Source: Labyrinthula sp. Ha
Lineage: Eukaryota; Sar; Bigyra; Labyrinthulida; Labyrinthulaceae
NCBI GenBank assembly: GCA_015227615.1
Contig: JAALGZ010000006.1
Span: forward strand, 1,054,001 to 1,118,000
Reading direction: 5' to 3'
Length of the DNA stretch: 64,000 nucleotides
The notes under the pieces were generated by a model that was given only the letters and a program-made list of their open reading frames with translations, did no database searches and was not told the origin of the DNA. The position numbers and the translations under genes were made by a program. How positions within the stretch are numbered: the stretch's first letter is position 1; each line of letters opens with the position of its first letter. This document shows, one piece after another, positions 1 through 11,699 of this stretch.

Positions 1-3000
1 GTCATATCGTATTTGCTTTTCATACCCATCTCTTCTGCTAAATCATACCAAGTATGCTTTAAGTTTCTTTCAAATTTATTATTTGCTCTGAACAGAACCC
101 CTCAATAATTTTTATTATGCTTTTTCTTTTCTATCAACTTTCAAAATTGCGATGAATTCGTGCTTAGCTGGTTACAATCAAAGCTCTTAAAGAATATGCT
201 GGTAGTAGTTGTTTATCTTTGTGCACCGTATTCAATGTGATTTTTTGTATCACTTGTTCCGCGTTGTCTATGGCAAGATATTCGAGGACATCTATCTAAT
301 TATTTTTTAAATTTAAATGAACTTTCATCAAAATAATGTTAAATTATGCTATCAATTATCATTTAAATTGCTATTGTCGGTTTCAGGGCCAATCATCTGT
401 GAATAATGTATATAATACAAACCTGAATATTAATTATTTGGCTTGTCTTCCAGGTTATCATTATAGCTACCAGCATCAATTATAGAATATACAACTCCCA
501 TAGATCACCCATAAGAACAAAAACCTTAAGAAATAGGTTAAACTTAATTAAAGATCACATTTACAAAGAGCCATCTTTAGAATAACTGCTTAAAAGCTCC
601 CTGGCAAACAGAAAAGTAAATATACGCGAAGTTAACTAAGCTTTAAATTATGTTCTTTCATATGTCATCAGAAAATTTACCCCACAAACCTCCTTCAAGT
701 TAGAAACTCAAGGGTAATAACTTATGAATCCTTGCTATTTTATACATGTCTTCAGCAATTCTTGGCGCCGTTTCCCAGCTACATTTATTAGGTTCATTAT
801 TTCAGAGCTCTTCAAGAGGGTTATTCAAGGAAAAATACGGTTTAAGAGAACTTATTACTTACCAAGATTTATGTATTTTGGTAAAATTGCGTACCCTAGC
901 TCAATTGTAGCCTTTGTTCATTTCTTATGGTAATTTTAGATAATATCTGCAAATATTAGTGCAAATACCATCCCGTGAATAATTAAATTCACACTCTCGC
1001 AAACTACAGTTACTGCTATTGGTGATTAATACTTTTAGCAATTATGTCAGCCCAAAAAGCATCAGTTGTTTGTTAATAATTAAAAGATTGCGGTTTCTTT
1101 CTAAGTATTTTATGCAATAAAAGCCATCATATTAAAACTATGCTTCTTTTAATTATGATAATGAACAAGAGTTTGGTGGTTTGCTTCTTATCACATGATT
1201 TTAATTTAATTATGATTAGTGGTCGATTGTGAGCGTTAAAGTGGGCCATAGGAATCTAGGCCAAGTGATCTAAAATATGCTTACTCCAGTCATTCACCTT
1301 GTCAAAACCAAATAAAAAAGGATTTTATGACCTGAATACACACTGCTGCTGGATAATTTTTGATTCGCTCCGTCAATTTCTTTTGCATTTCCATTTGGGA
1401 CCAGAACAAAATAAAATTTAAGGTCAGTTGGCACTGACCTGTGTTGGACAGCTTAGCATTGATATTAACTTGGTAATAAAAACCAAATCAGACTAAGTTG
1501 ATAAAATTTAAATTCTCAAAACCTTATTCATAGTTAGATTTAAAAGAAGAATCATTATATTATTGTTTTTTTTATCATCATGCGAACCTACATTTGAGCA
1601 GCAATGAGGGCACAATCAAGTTTAATAGCATGTGATTAGAATGAGTGTATCAATAATGAGTCTGTTTATTTTTTAAGTTCTCCTCGAATCTAATCACTAA
1701 AAGGATCTGTACTAAATGCCTTAAATCGCTGTAAATGATATCATGGAAGATGTTAGCTTGGAATGACATGATAAAGGGGGCACTATGGTCTGGGTATTCC
1801 CTAAATAGTTGTTTATAGATTCATGTGGCTATAGTTAATCAGTTAAGCATGTAAAAGCCGCTTACTAGTTTTTGCTATGTAACTGCCCTTGTAGAATCCT
1901 GGGAAATTATGTTGAAAATAAGAGTAAAAATTGTCGCTAAATGAACCATGTCACTCTTTGGCGCACTAAACTTTTGCAATTCTTGGATTAAAGTTTAGAT
2001 TAAAAACTTTGGCACAAACCTGAATTCGTTAGACAGGAAAGGGTTGCAATGAAACCTCAGAAAAAAAAACGACCATCAATTAATCACTTTGGATCAAATT
2101 GAGAATACAATGAACCCCGCAGTTTTTTTTGCCTTTAAATAGACAAAACATAAATTAATATTCAAGGGATCTCATTTTTATGCAAATCTTCAATAACCAA
2201 GAGATACTACAGAAAAGGGTAATGACCACCTGCTTCCACAATTGGAAGTCTAGCAAGAATATTTCCATCCAAGTGATGTATAAAACACTCTCCCCTAGTA
2301 TAGATTAATTAATTCTTAACCTAATCTCAAGGCAAATGAAACAAGGTTGGTCTTATTGCTTCATATGGGTCAGCTAAGCTCAGATTAGATATAAATTTGT
2401 CGTTAAATTGAGCGAACACGCGTTAATATCTCTTAGAAGCTATTTAATTCATCTAAGAGCTGCTTTTTTTACGTTCGACATCTACAAAACTATCCTTCGA
2501 AGGCCTTTTTCTAGCACCATCCTGCAACTCAGCATAATGCTTCTTCAACAAATAATACCAAATATTATGCTCAAAGCACCATGGGGTGCGTGTTGCAGCT
2601 CAAGCATAATAAAGGAATTAGCTAAAGAAAAATAAAAGAAGAGTAAAAAACGAAGAGTGAGAAACCTAGGTACGAAGAATTCCACATGGGACACGAACTA
2701 TTTCATGAACATACCGCTGTTGCCCTCTCACCCTCGACGATGCCTCTTCCTAATACGCATTTACTATTTACTTAAAAAGGAGTTTATGAAACTAGCTCTA
2801 TAACCTTGATCTTTAAATTTCTGAAAAGTGGAACTCGTCTAGGCAGAAGCTGCAACAATATGGCACTAAATCACTGACACTATCAAGAGAATAGATTTCA
2901 GTAATTCATTACAAAAGTTATTCATTGAAATATATCCCTGAATGTCACAATAATTTTCAATTATTATGCTCTACATTTCTGTTGGAGGAGGTATAAATAT

Positions 3001-4342
3001 TAAATCACTAGTAGATAGTTGAGAATAGTACGGGAAGATATTATAACGGGATGATATAGTGGGTAATATTAAAATGTAGCATTTAGTAAATGGTTTATGG
3101 TCTTCTTGATTACTTAAGATGTGTGGTCGATAGCAATTCTATACAGTAAAAAGGTTTGTTCTCTTTCACCGATTACGCTCTCTCTGAAACCGTAATATTA
3201 TCATATTCACATTATTAAGTACCTAATTAAAATATAAGGGTAGCTACAGAATCACCTATACGCATATGCTTCGAACATAACAAATTTGGCACAGTATGCT
3301 GAACAAGTGCCTTTCTCTTCTAGCACTGTGACATAAAGCCCGTACAACCGAGATTATTAGGATTTTCAATCGTCTCATGAGGGAAAATGCTAATTGTCTT
3401 ATTTCTATACTAGAACAAACCCCATATATATATATATATATATATGATGTTTCAAGATAACTCGAACCTATTACTGGAGAAAAACCTTATATGTGCTACA
3501 AATACATTTTTATGATGTTTCTTACTTCCTTAATTCCATTAGAAACTAGTTTTTTAGAGTTAAATAATATGTTCCACTGCTCAAGTACTACCTACTTAAA
3601 CGATAACAAGAAAACTTTAGGAAGTGGAAATTCCTCAGTACGAAAGTTACGATTAATGCAGCAAGGCTAATATGAATGCTATATCTATAGCAAGAAGACA
3701 CAAGAAAGATAGTTCTTAATTGTTCAACTTAATTTTTGAGTTTTATATGCTCATTGGACCCTCATACTAGGGAAAGTGTTATTGCACAAGATGCAGCACC
3801 ATCAATATATCCTTAAACAAACTGATAGGAAACAGTCGTTCTTACTCTTTTAGAAAAAAAGGCAGGCAATAAGATTGTTTCCTTATCAGTTCTTTTGTTG
3901 GATTGCTCTATTACAAAATACATGTAATCTTGCTGTGTAATCGTATGGTGGCTTCTGTATCGATCAAATTAACTAGTGAAGTGCTTTAAAAACTGGTTTC
4001 GGGTGAAAATTCTATCTTACTATTGATATCACAGAGCAGTACTATGGGGGGAAGACTGACATGGAGCTGTCTCTAATATGCTTTTTGAAAGATGTAAGAA
4101 TGTCTTTTTATCTTATAAAAACAAAACCTTAGTGCATAAGGCACATTCCTTTTGTAGACTTCCACAATAGAATGACAACGAACTGCCAAAATAAACTTTT
4201 CTTCATTTTATAAGGGATAGATTTAGTTGAAAAAATTGCTACTCTTCCCACTAGTAATTCACTAATAACTTCTTTATTCTAAAGGGGAAACTATACCAAG
4301 TGAGCTGCGTTAAAAAATAACAAAGTACCCACATAAAATGAC
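1..4342. other. AT-rich desert without a supported gene
   Basis: I see no coding region, structural RNA or intact mobile element here. Open frames are short and show no family similarity. A stretch near 2400-2640 has marginally coding-like frames on both strands and may be old repeat. The only clear simple feature is a TA microsatellite at 3424-3443. The first gene of the window ends at its right edge. Confidence 0.6.
3424..3443. repeat. (TA)n microsatellite
   Basis: About ten uninterrupted TA units. Shorter TA runs occur after the AP2 gene near 28308 and near 17890. Confidence 0.9.
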
Positions 4343-5284
4343 TTAAATATGGTCCCTTTCACCAAGTACTTCATCATACATAGAATACGCTTTCATGAGA
4401 AATTCTGTAGCCTGATCATTCTTTTTCTTTCTAGTTTGTTGACCTTTCCTCCTTGAACTTTTCATATAGCTTTTCTTACTACTCAAACTTTCTTGCTCAG
4501 ACTGCTTAGGCCGCTGTCTGTCAACATTAACATCTCTTTTCTTAGGGGAAGCATTATTATCAATGTTTTCGGTGGATCCTCCATACAATCTAACAAATTC
4601 CATTATCTCAGGTCTTATGTCTACTCCAAGATAACCTGGGTAATATTTCGCAGGAAACATACACCCTGGAGTGTTCACGACAGCCTTTAGCATCATATCA
4701 ATTTCTTTTTCTAGTGATAATTCATTTACCTCAGGTTCAGGTTCTTCCACTTGCAGAGGTGAATTTAACTTGGAAGTTTGTATCGCTTTGGATACAATTT
4801 CCAAGGCCACTAACTCAACTGCTTTCTCCCGAGATTCTTCGCTTATAGTCTGAGTTTCAGTACATGAATATATTTTATGGCCTTGCTTAATCTCAAGAAA
4901 ATTTTCATAGGTTTCATTTCTTGCTTTTTCCTGCTCGTTTTCTGTGCCTGTTGTAGTACACACCTCTTCGAACACTGTCGTCGTGGCAGTTTCTTCCAGT
5001 TGAAGCTCCAGCATCTCATCTAGAGACTCCGGATCAACAGAGTTAGGAACATTATTATGTTCACCTACCAATGTATTTCCCCCTTTTTCCTCCATAATGT
5101 GCTCCTGCGCAATACTTTGTTGCTCTCGTTGTTTTTCAGCGTTTATAATCAAAGGAGGAACAAGCGGAAGTGGGATCCAGGCTTCATCAACGTCTCTCCT
5201 AACTCCATAAGATTTTTTCGTGGATCCTCGATGTTTACTAGAGTGAACACTGGAACTTTGTTTTAACTTTGATTTTTCTTTCAT
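4343..5284 (-). CDS. hypothetical acidic/low-complexity protein, 313 aa
   Basis: A single uninterrupted frame starts at an ATG and needs no intron. I do not recognise the family. The N-terminus (about 30 residues) is basic and serine-rich, the middle is strongly acidic with many E/Q/T, and the C-terminus has a lysine/arginine-rich stretch (about 250-290) that could be a nuclear localisation signal. A more ordered-looking segment with PGCMFPAKYYPGYLG and the following DIRPEIMEFVRLYGG lies near residues 205-235 and would be the best query for homology. It diverges from the FN3-like gene with 146 bp between start codons. The composition and the unbroken 313 codons argue that it is a real gene; its function is unknown. 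Confidence 0.75.
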   Translation of the reverse strand: MKEKSKLKQSSSVHSSKHRGSTKKSYGVRRDVDEAWIPLPLVPPLIINAEKQREQQSIAQEHIMEEKGGNTLVGEHNNVPNSVDPESLDEMLELQLEETATTTVFEEVCTTTGTENEQEKARNETYENFLEIKQGHKIYSCTETQTISEESREKAVELVALEIVSKAIQTSKLNSPLQVEEPEPEVNELSLEKEIDMMLKAVVNTPGCMFPAKYYPGYLGVDIRPEIMEFVRLYGGSTENIDNNASPKKRDVNVDRQRPKQSEQESLSSKKSYMKSSRRKGQQTRKKKNDQATEFLMKAYSMYDEVLGERDHI

Positions 5285-5430
5285 ATATATATTTCTTAAC
5301 CGTCATATTCTTGTTCAATTAACTAAAAACAAATTTGAGCTAGCCGTTAGCTTCTGGATATCGAACTAGAGGACGCGAAAACTTGTTCTGAAATTGGAAA
5401 GTGTAAATTAGCAGATATAGTTTAGAAGCG

Positions 5431-5842
5431 ATGAGTGCAGTTGAACTTAAAGTTCTGGATGTGACAGAAACTACGATAAAGATAGGGTATATTGGTTAAC
5501 TTTATAACATTCTAGATGGGAAAAAATAGATAAAGTAAAGTCAAAGACTGTGATTGTATCGAAAATGGTTGATGCTGACGTAAGTTCACTTTCTATTCTT
5601 ATTACTGAGAAATGGGGTGAAACCAAAGAACACGAAGTTTTGCTAGATAAACAAGAGTTTGAAGTTTCGGATTTAACAGGAACATCAACTTATAAATTCC
5701 AACTAAAATACACCATAGATACCGGAGAAGAAAAATTAAGTAAAGAAGCAATCACCGATACGGCAGTATTTCTTTTTCCTTTCATTGACTTCCCTAGGTC
5801 GAAAACTGCACCCCAGATAATAAATGTTGTGTTGTTAGTTAG
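5431..5842 (+). CDS. fibronectin-III-like domain protein with C-terminal CaaX box (two tiny introns)
   Basis: Three exons, 5431-5486, 5516-5765 and 5798-5842, separated by introns of 29 nt (5487-5515) and 32 nt (5766-5797), both GT...TAG, give exactly 117 codons including stop (116 aa). Most of the protein resembles one fibronectin type III fold: a VTETTIKIGWEK strand start split by intron 1, then alternating strands and a DLTGTSTYKFQLKYT segment like the F-G strands. After intron 2 the tail ends in NKCCVVS, so the last four residues CVVS form a CaaX box with serine, the type preferred by farnesyltransferase; the preceding Cys could be palmitoylated. This suggests a small membrane-tethered adaptor. 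Reading through intron 2 would lose the CaaX box and run antisense into the neighbouring gene. Its stop overlaps the stop of the convergent coiled-coil gene. FN3 assignment is by pattern only. Confidence 0.75.
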
Positions 5843-7050
5843 TCCTTTAATGAGGGAATCTTATTTCTTAGCATTTCTGAAATATTTATTGAGTTTTCTG
5901 TACATGTTTGAAGCTTTGTGGATTCTTGTAGTTCTTCAGGCTTTTTCAGTAGCTCTTGAACCTGAATTTCAAGTTGAGAAAGTTTTTCTTCTACTGTTCC
6001 AAAAAGTATTCCGAAATCCTGGCTAAGTGTTTCATTTACTTGTTCAATCTCGCTTTTCTTTTCCTGATTGACTACGGAAAAGGCACTGATATTTTTTCTG
6101 ATTTGTTTAATTTCCTCTTCGAGTAATTCAATCTCAACCTGCTTCTTGTCTTGAACCTTGGTTGATTGGATATCTTCTAAGATCTTTTCATGCTTTTTTT
6201 CAAGTTCCGTCAAAATTTGCCTTTTCTCTCTTACTTCTTGGTGTTGGTGCTCAACTTTCTGAAAATTCAGTTGATTCTTGTTTTCTAACTTCAGGACTTT
6301 TTGAATGATCTCTTCAAAATTCCCGCTTCCTAATGAGCTTGACAGAATGCCAAACGCTGTAGAAAGTGAAGTGATCTCATTTTTTAAGCTCTGTTCTTGT
6401 GGAGAACCTTGTCTTAGCTGCTCTAATGAATTTTGAAATTTTGCTCTTTCTTCTGCCTTGCTTGCCATTCTCAACTTTTCCTCAATTTCTTTCTCCTTTC
6501 GCTTCTTCACTGATTTGTCAACAAAAGTTTTTAAGTCACTAAATTTTGTGATATCGATTTCATGAGCCTTGATCTTTTGACGAAACTCTTCATTTTTTTT
6601 GCTCTCGTTTGCTTCTAACTCGTAAATTTCCTTCAGCTGGACGTTCTTCACTCTGTTAATTTCACTAATTTGTGTCAGCAGTTCATGAAGAACTGCTTCC
6701 TTTTCATCTCTTTCTCTAAGCAATCTTCTCTTTTCATTTTCCTGAGAAAGAATGTTCAACCTGAAAGAGTTAATTTCTCTTTTCCAATATTCATTTTCGG
6801 ATTCAGTACTTGAAAGTTGCCTCAGAAGACCATTAAGTTTTTCTTCTTGAAGTTTTTTTTCCCTTTCAAATTTCAACAGAATCTTACTAAAAGCTTCTAA
6901 CCCACCAAAATTTTGTTTCCTTCTTTTGATGAGTTCAACTTTGTCATCAATCAAAACTTGAGCTTCGCTAATGCTCTCTAGCTTTGCATGAACTACATTA
7001 ATGGCTGACTTGTAGGCCATTAGCTCCTTAGTCAAATCTTGTAGTTCCAT
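5839..7050 (-). CDS. coiled-coil protein, 403 aa, function unknown
   Basis: An intronless frame from ATG. Nearly the whole length is charged heptad-rich helix (long runs of E, K, Q with spaced L/I), with short breaks near 245-260 (a FGILSSSLGSGN stretch) and near 345-355 (a DFGILFGTVEEKLSQLE stretch). No enzymatic motif, signal peptide or membrane segment is visible. Long coiled coils of this type occur in cytoskeletal, centrosomal, tethering and kinetochore proteins; I cannot choose among them. The last codons overlap the stop of the convergent FN3-like gene by four bases, and its start is 29 bp from the start of a probable small membrane-protein gene going the other way, so both ends are packed against neighbours. 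Confidence 0.8.
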   Translation of the reverse strand: MELQDLTKELMAYKSAINVVHAKLESISEAQVLIDDKVELIKRRKQNFGGLEAFSKILLKFEREKKLQEEKLNGLLRQLSSTESENEYWKREINSFRLNILSQENEKRRLLRERDEKEAVLHELLTQISEINRVKNVQLKEIYELEANESKKNEEFRQKIKAHEIDITKFSDLKTFVDKSVKKRKEKEIEEKLRMASKAEERAKFQNSLEQLRQGSPQEQSLKNEITSLSTAFGILSSSLGSGNFEEIIQKVLKLENKNQLNFQKVEHQHQEVREKRQILTELEKKHEKILEDIQSTKVQDKKQVEIELLEEEIKQIRKNISAFSVVNQEKKSEIEQVNETLSQDFGILFGTVEEKLSQLEIQVQELLKKPEELQESTKLQTCTENSINISEMLRNKIPSLKD

Positions 7051-7079
7051 TTTCTTTCTTAACGATCAGAAATTTTAAA

Positions 7080-7278
7080 ATGAAAGATAAGCTAATGATT
7101 TGTTTATTTTTGTTCATAGTCAGTTTAATCATTTTTACAACTATAATTGAGTCTCATTAATTCAGGGAATACCCAGATGAAGAGGTTGGTAAACTTGAAG
7201 TACTAAGATTAGCGATTTCACGAAAACCCGAGAGAAAACTTTCAAGGATTTGTTTCAAAACTTGAAAAAAACTCTTGA
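7080..7278 (+). CDS. probable small single-pass membrane protein, splicing unresolved
   Basis: An ATG at 7080 opens a frame with a hydrophobic helix (MKDKLMICLFLFIVSLIIF, then TTIIES). A stop follows at about 7159, but the same frame continues in a clearly coding-like, charged stretch (REYPDEEVGKLEV). A 28-nt GT...TAG segment (about 7187-7214) joins this in phase to another coding-like stretch containing NPRENFQGFVSKLEKNS and a stop near 7278. To bypass the first stop in phase a very short intron of 15 nt would be needed, which is outside the range seen in this window, so the model is incomplete. The start lies 29 bp from the divergent coiled-coil gene, matching the compact head-to-head pattern here. 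Real gene likely; exact exons uncertain. It could also be a decaying gene. Confidence 0.4.
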
Positions 7279-8147
7279 TGAAAACAAATTGCATGTGTGC
7301 TATAAGCACCTTGTCTTTTCACACTTGCAAATATACATAATTCATACTAACTTAACTGGTTACTATAGAGAGAATATTAGCAGCTAATTTGGTACAAGGC
7401 CTAACCTATCTGTAGGAGAAAGACCTAATATTAAACTGAGGTAACTACTACATAGGCTCTACGGGACTTCTGTTTTTTAATTAATTATCTGTTTGTCTTG
7501 TTCTTGTAATATTGTACTACCTATACCCGGTTCCTTTCATTGCTAAACCTTCTCCTATAGTCTTGACAGATTGAGGGAAAGAGGCCTCTTTTTGGGAGTG
7601 GCAGCTTAGTCGTGGCTAAAATACTGCTACATTCTGTAATTTCCAGTGTTAATGTTCATATGCTTCATCTGAGTATTGGCCAAAATGCTTTCGCATCTGA
7701 GTTCTCCAATAGATCACAACAGAGAAGGGAGTGTGTTGAGATATGTAGTTTATTTTTAGTTTATAAGTTATTATTGGTTTATAAGATAGTATTCTGGTAC
7801 CAACCAGACTTTAATTGTTAATAAAGAATATAAATATAAAAGAGCTATTTTAACAGAGTGACGGGAAAGATTGTAGGAATCAAAATTTAATCCATAATGC
7901 AAGATTTGGATTTTTGTCATATTATCCGGGAGATATATATCCAGTTTTTGACCATAGTAAAGACATTCTCCAATAATGAAACATGTAGACCAGGATTAAC
8001 AGAATTAAAATGAGTTAACCTTTAAATTTAAATAGCGTGGAAAAGTTGGGTATTTTTTTCAACTGTTTGGAGATGTTAAATGAAAATCTCCGGGTTTGAT
8101 TTGGAAGGATTTGTATCTATATTGAGTGTTTTTGTATTCCTGATTGT

Positions 8148-8676
8148 TTGATGATGGGGATTATTCTTATCTTGTTCTATAGATCTTTGACTGGTTGCGA
8201 CAGAAAGGGGTTAAAGGGTGAAGTTGATATCATTACTACCACCCGTTCAGCTATTCCTTGCATGAAGTTCATCGTTTACACTATACAGGTTCACTACATA
8301 ATCTGGAGGGTTAACGTGGATGCTACTACTTTGTCTTCTCGCTGCTTGTCTTGTTTTACCTGGATGTATTCTCTTTTCAAGTGGGATATGTTGGGAGGGC
8401 TCAAACCAACATAAGAGGTGTTGAACTTTGGATTAGGGGACCTTTTGGCGTTTCCTGGTGAATCGGGCGAGAATGGTGCGCGGCTCCATTTCTACGGGGG
8501 ATGCCCTGTTAAGGGTGACGAGGTATGCTGTGCTCCAAATTTCCATTCTAGTGTTCAATTCCGTCAATAGGGTTCAGAGACTGATTATGATGAAAGTTTA
8601 TTTCTGGCATGAAGCTAATGGAAGATGGGTAGGTTCTATTTTTCTGAGGAGTAGCCTGGCATGTAGGAGTTGGTGA
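8148..8676 (+). other. GC-richer patch with broken coding-like frames
   Basis: Base composition is visibly richer in G and C than the surrounding desert. Two consecutive plus-strand open stretches (about 88 and 72 codons) lie in different frames with no shared start context. Fragments such as RGVELWIRGPFGVSW look protein-like, but I cannot match a family. Most likely the remnant of a mobile element or a dead gene. Confidence 0.3.
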
Positions 8677-11600
8677 TTCTATTAGAAGTTCATATTAAAC
8701 TATTATAGCCTTTGTATTGGGTCCAATGCTGAAAGGGAAAGGTGTTTTTTGCCTCTAAGTAAAACATATGCTGCTGCTGATGATGTGAAAACATTAACTA
8801 TGCTCAGAGGATGTTTTCTAGGTATCAAAAAAGTGTTAATTGGGTTGGTAGTTAAGTAAAAGAGATTTTCTGCCCAATTGAGCATTCATCTCCCAAACAA
8901 TTGCTATGAATTTCCCGTGGTTTTACTTCCTCAAAGAATACTGCATTATCTTAAGAAACTACTTGTAAGCGTTAGTTTTAAATCTACTTTGTGGTTTAAA
9001 ATTTATAAAGAATCATTTCTCTTTCTCTTTCAACACTATTGTTGACTCAAGGATCTCTTGACTTCAACTTGCAACGGAAGAGTCTGGATTAGAAGGGTCT
9101 TATGTCAGGAATGTTGCCACACCTTCAGAGAATGTTAACAATTTAGATAAAAATTACTTTCTACCCTCTCGGCTTATATCCACCCTTTGTTCTAGTTTCT
9201 TATAACCTAAAGTATTAAGCTTTTGCAAAATCATGGTGTCCTTCTCAACATCCTTAACGAAACGCTCAACGTAGTTCAGCTTGAGCATAGTTGGACCACC
9301 TATATTGACAGTAATCAATTTCATTCACCGAAGCTCATGGGTCACATACACTGAAGCTTCATGCTAGAAAAAATTAGGTTATTTCTTGTAGAGTGAGAAC
9401 TTGTCCCTTGACACCTTGTTCACAAAGGAATTAATGGTCAACATAACCCGTCACACAAGCTCCACACTAAACCATTACCAGAATTCAATATATTAATATC
9501 AGTCATAAGACAAAAGAAGCATAAAACAGTACTTAAACAAACTATGTCAAAAGATTAGTACAGAAGCAACTTAAAACGAATAATAAAAGCAGGGTTAGTT
9601 TAAATGATGGATCTAATTGAGATAAAAGGCATATAGTATCTCATCAGAAATGAAGAGAGTTTGGGAGCAAACTACAAAGAAAACTGCAAAGCTACAAACA
9701 ATATAAAACCAAAACTACATTTAAATATGTAAAAACTTTGGTCCTGTAACAGAGGTTTAAGGTACATGTTTTCTTTATTTAATTCATAGGTCATATATTT
9801 ATCCAAGCTGGATCATAAACTGTGTAAAATGAGCTTTTAATGTGCATTAAGAGATTGGGCCATTCTGAATGGTTTATTATATGAACCCAAAAAAAAATAG
9901 TTGCCCTCGCTATCAAGATTGCAGTAATTATAATGTAGAGTACTAAACAATAAATTTCTTGCAGATACATTCCTATAAGAGTTTTTGATTTTGCATGGTG
10001 CCCGATATGGCAACCTGCGAGCAATTTATTACATATTTAAGATTTTGGGTGGTTTTCAAGGGTTCTTCGAAAATTAGTTTCAACTTGTACTGACGGTAAA
10101 ACTTTATTTTCTCAAGAGCCTAGGTTGATGTCTTCATGCTTTATCATCGAACTACATTTCGCAAAGGGTCTTGAATATTTGCATAATTTAATCAGTATTT
10201 AAGTAGCGGTATCCTTGTAAGTTATTAGATAACACAGTTGCAGGCAATGCTACCAGACACAATAGTACCTTATTTAGATATAGATGTTTATTTGTTTCTT
10301 CTGAGACCATGTTTTATAAGTCTTATGTTTTTTTTCAAATTCCTTAGTAACATCATTTCTCAATGCGAAATCTTTCAGAATTCGAAAGTTTTTGTCAAGG
10401 TTCTCTCAAATGTAGTTTTAATTATTGCTCAAAATACGCCTAAAAACCTTAAATATAAATGAGACACCTTGGTTATATTCCTGATTTTGTCTTAGTAATC
10501 TTTTCTTATTGATTTGAGATTCTGACCAGACTATATTTAGCCAAAGATGGATTGTATACACTAACTTTAATGCTACAAAAGAAATTGAATTGAAATGGAA
10601 CGTAAGTACGAATACGAGTTAGTTGATTAGGAAAGACTAAATGATTTCTTTGAATCGACTCCTGTTGAAACTCCGAAGAATTTTCATTAAAAGTGGAATC
10701 AAATATTCTAGTTCAGAACATGGTCTCCTATAGAACTGGAAAACATATTATTCTCATTTAAGAAACCTCAGAGCTACCCATTGTGTATCGATTTTTATTG
10801 TAGCTAGTTGTTGAAAAGGAGTATACCTAAAATTTAGTCTTATATGGTTTGTGAAAGGGTGAATTATAGGGTTTAGGCTGTTCCAAGTGGCATTTTAAGC
10901 ACTGGTAATGCTCAAATAACTCTAACACAAAGAAATTCTCTCCCCTATTTATGTTTTGTACAGGTTTTACAGTAATGTAAAACTTTAATTTTCTCTTGGA
11001 GCAGTCTTTTTCATGAAAATGAAATCTAACTTTAGTTTTAGGATTTGGGATTATACTAAATTATGAGCTCTGGCAAATCCAGAAGAGTTTTAATATTGGA
11101 AAATAGCAATATTATTATCTCGCCCTATTTTTTTTTCTTTCTTGGAGATTTGTTTTTAAACAACTGTGGTTCCACGATCATATATTAATTCCCCAAGACA
11201 TCTCATCAAGAATGATATCACCTGCTCTTTTAATTTCCAAAATGCCAAGCCAGACCAACAACAATCGAAACAATAAAATTAGGATCATCGAAAGTAATAT
11301 AAAGAAAATAAAACTGGGACAGAATATATAGAGGAAAAATTGATACATCAATAAGATATATCTGCATAAAGGTGAAAGCAATTTACGTATGTTTTATAAC
11401 ATTGGAAGAATATGGAAGTACCATTCAAAGGGAAATGTATGCAGAAATAATATTGGTTGTTCAAGAGAAACATATATGAAAATTCAGTAAAAACAGTGGG
11501 TTTAGGCTTAAGGTCATGCTACAGAAAAAGGTGAGACCCAGGGTCAGAGTTAGTGTTTTCACAGAGAACCTTACCATAGAACTGAAACAAGCTGATTGTA

Positions 11601-11699
11601 AAAGGATTGAAAGAGGAAGGTTAAACTCTTCGAAGATGAGCTAACCTTACGCATATCATATGCAAAAGAAATGTGAATGAAAGACATGATTTATTATTT

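Noticed and set aside
5798-6026. Unspliced C-terminal extension of the FN3-like protein
   Set aside because: It is antisense to the coiled-coil gene and contains a hydrophobic run typical of such shadows; the spliced form ends neatly before it.
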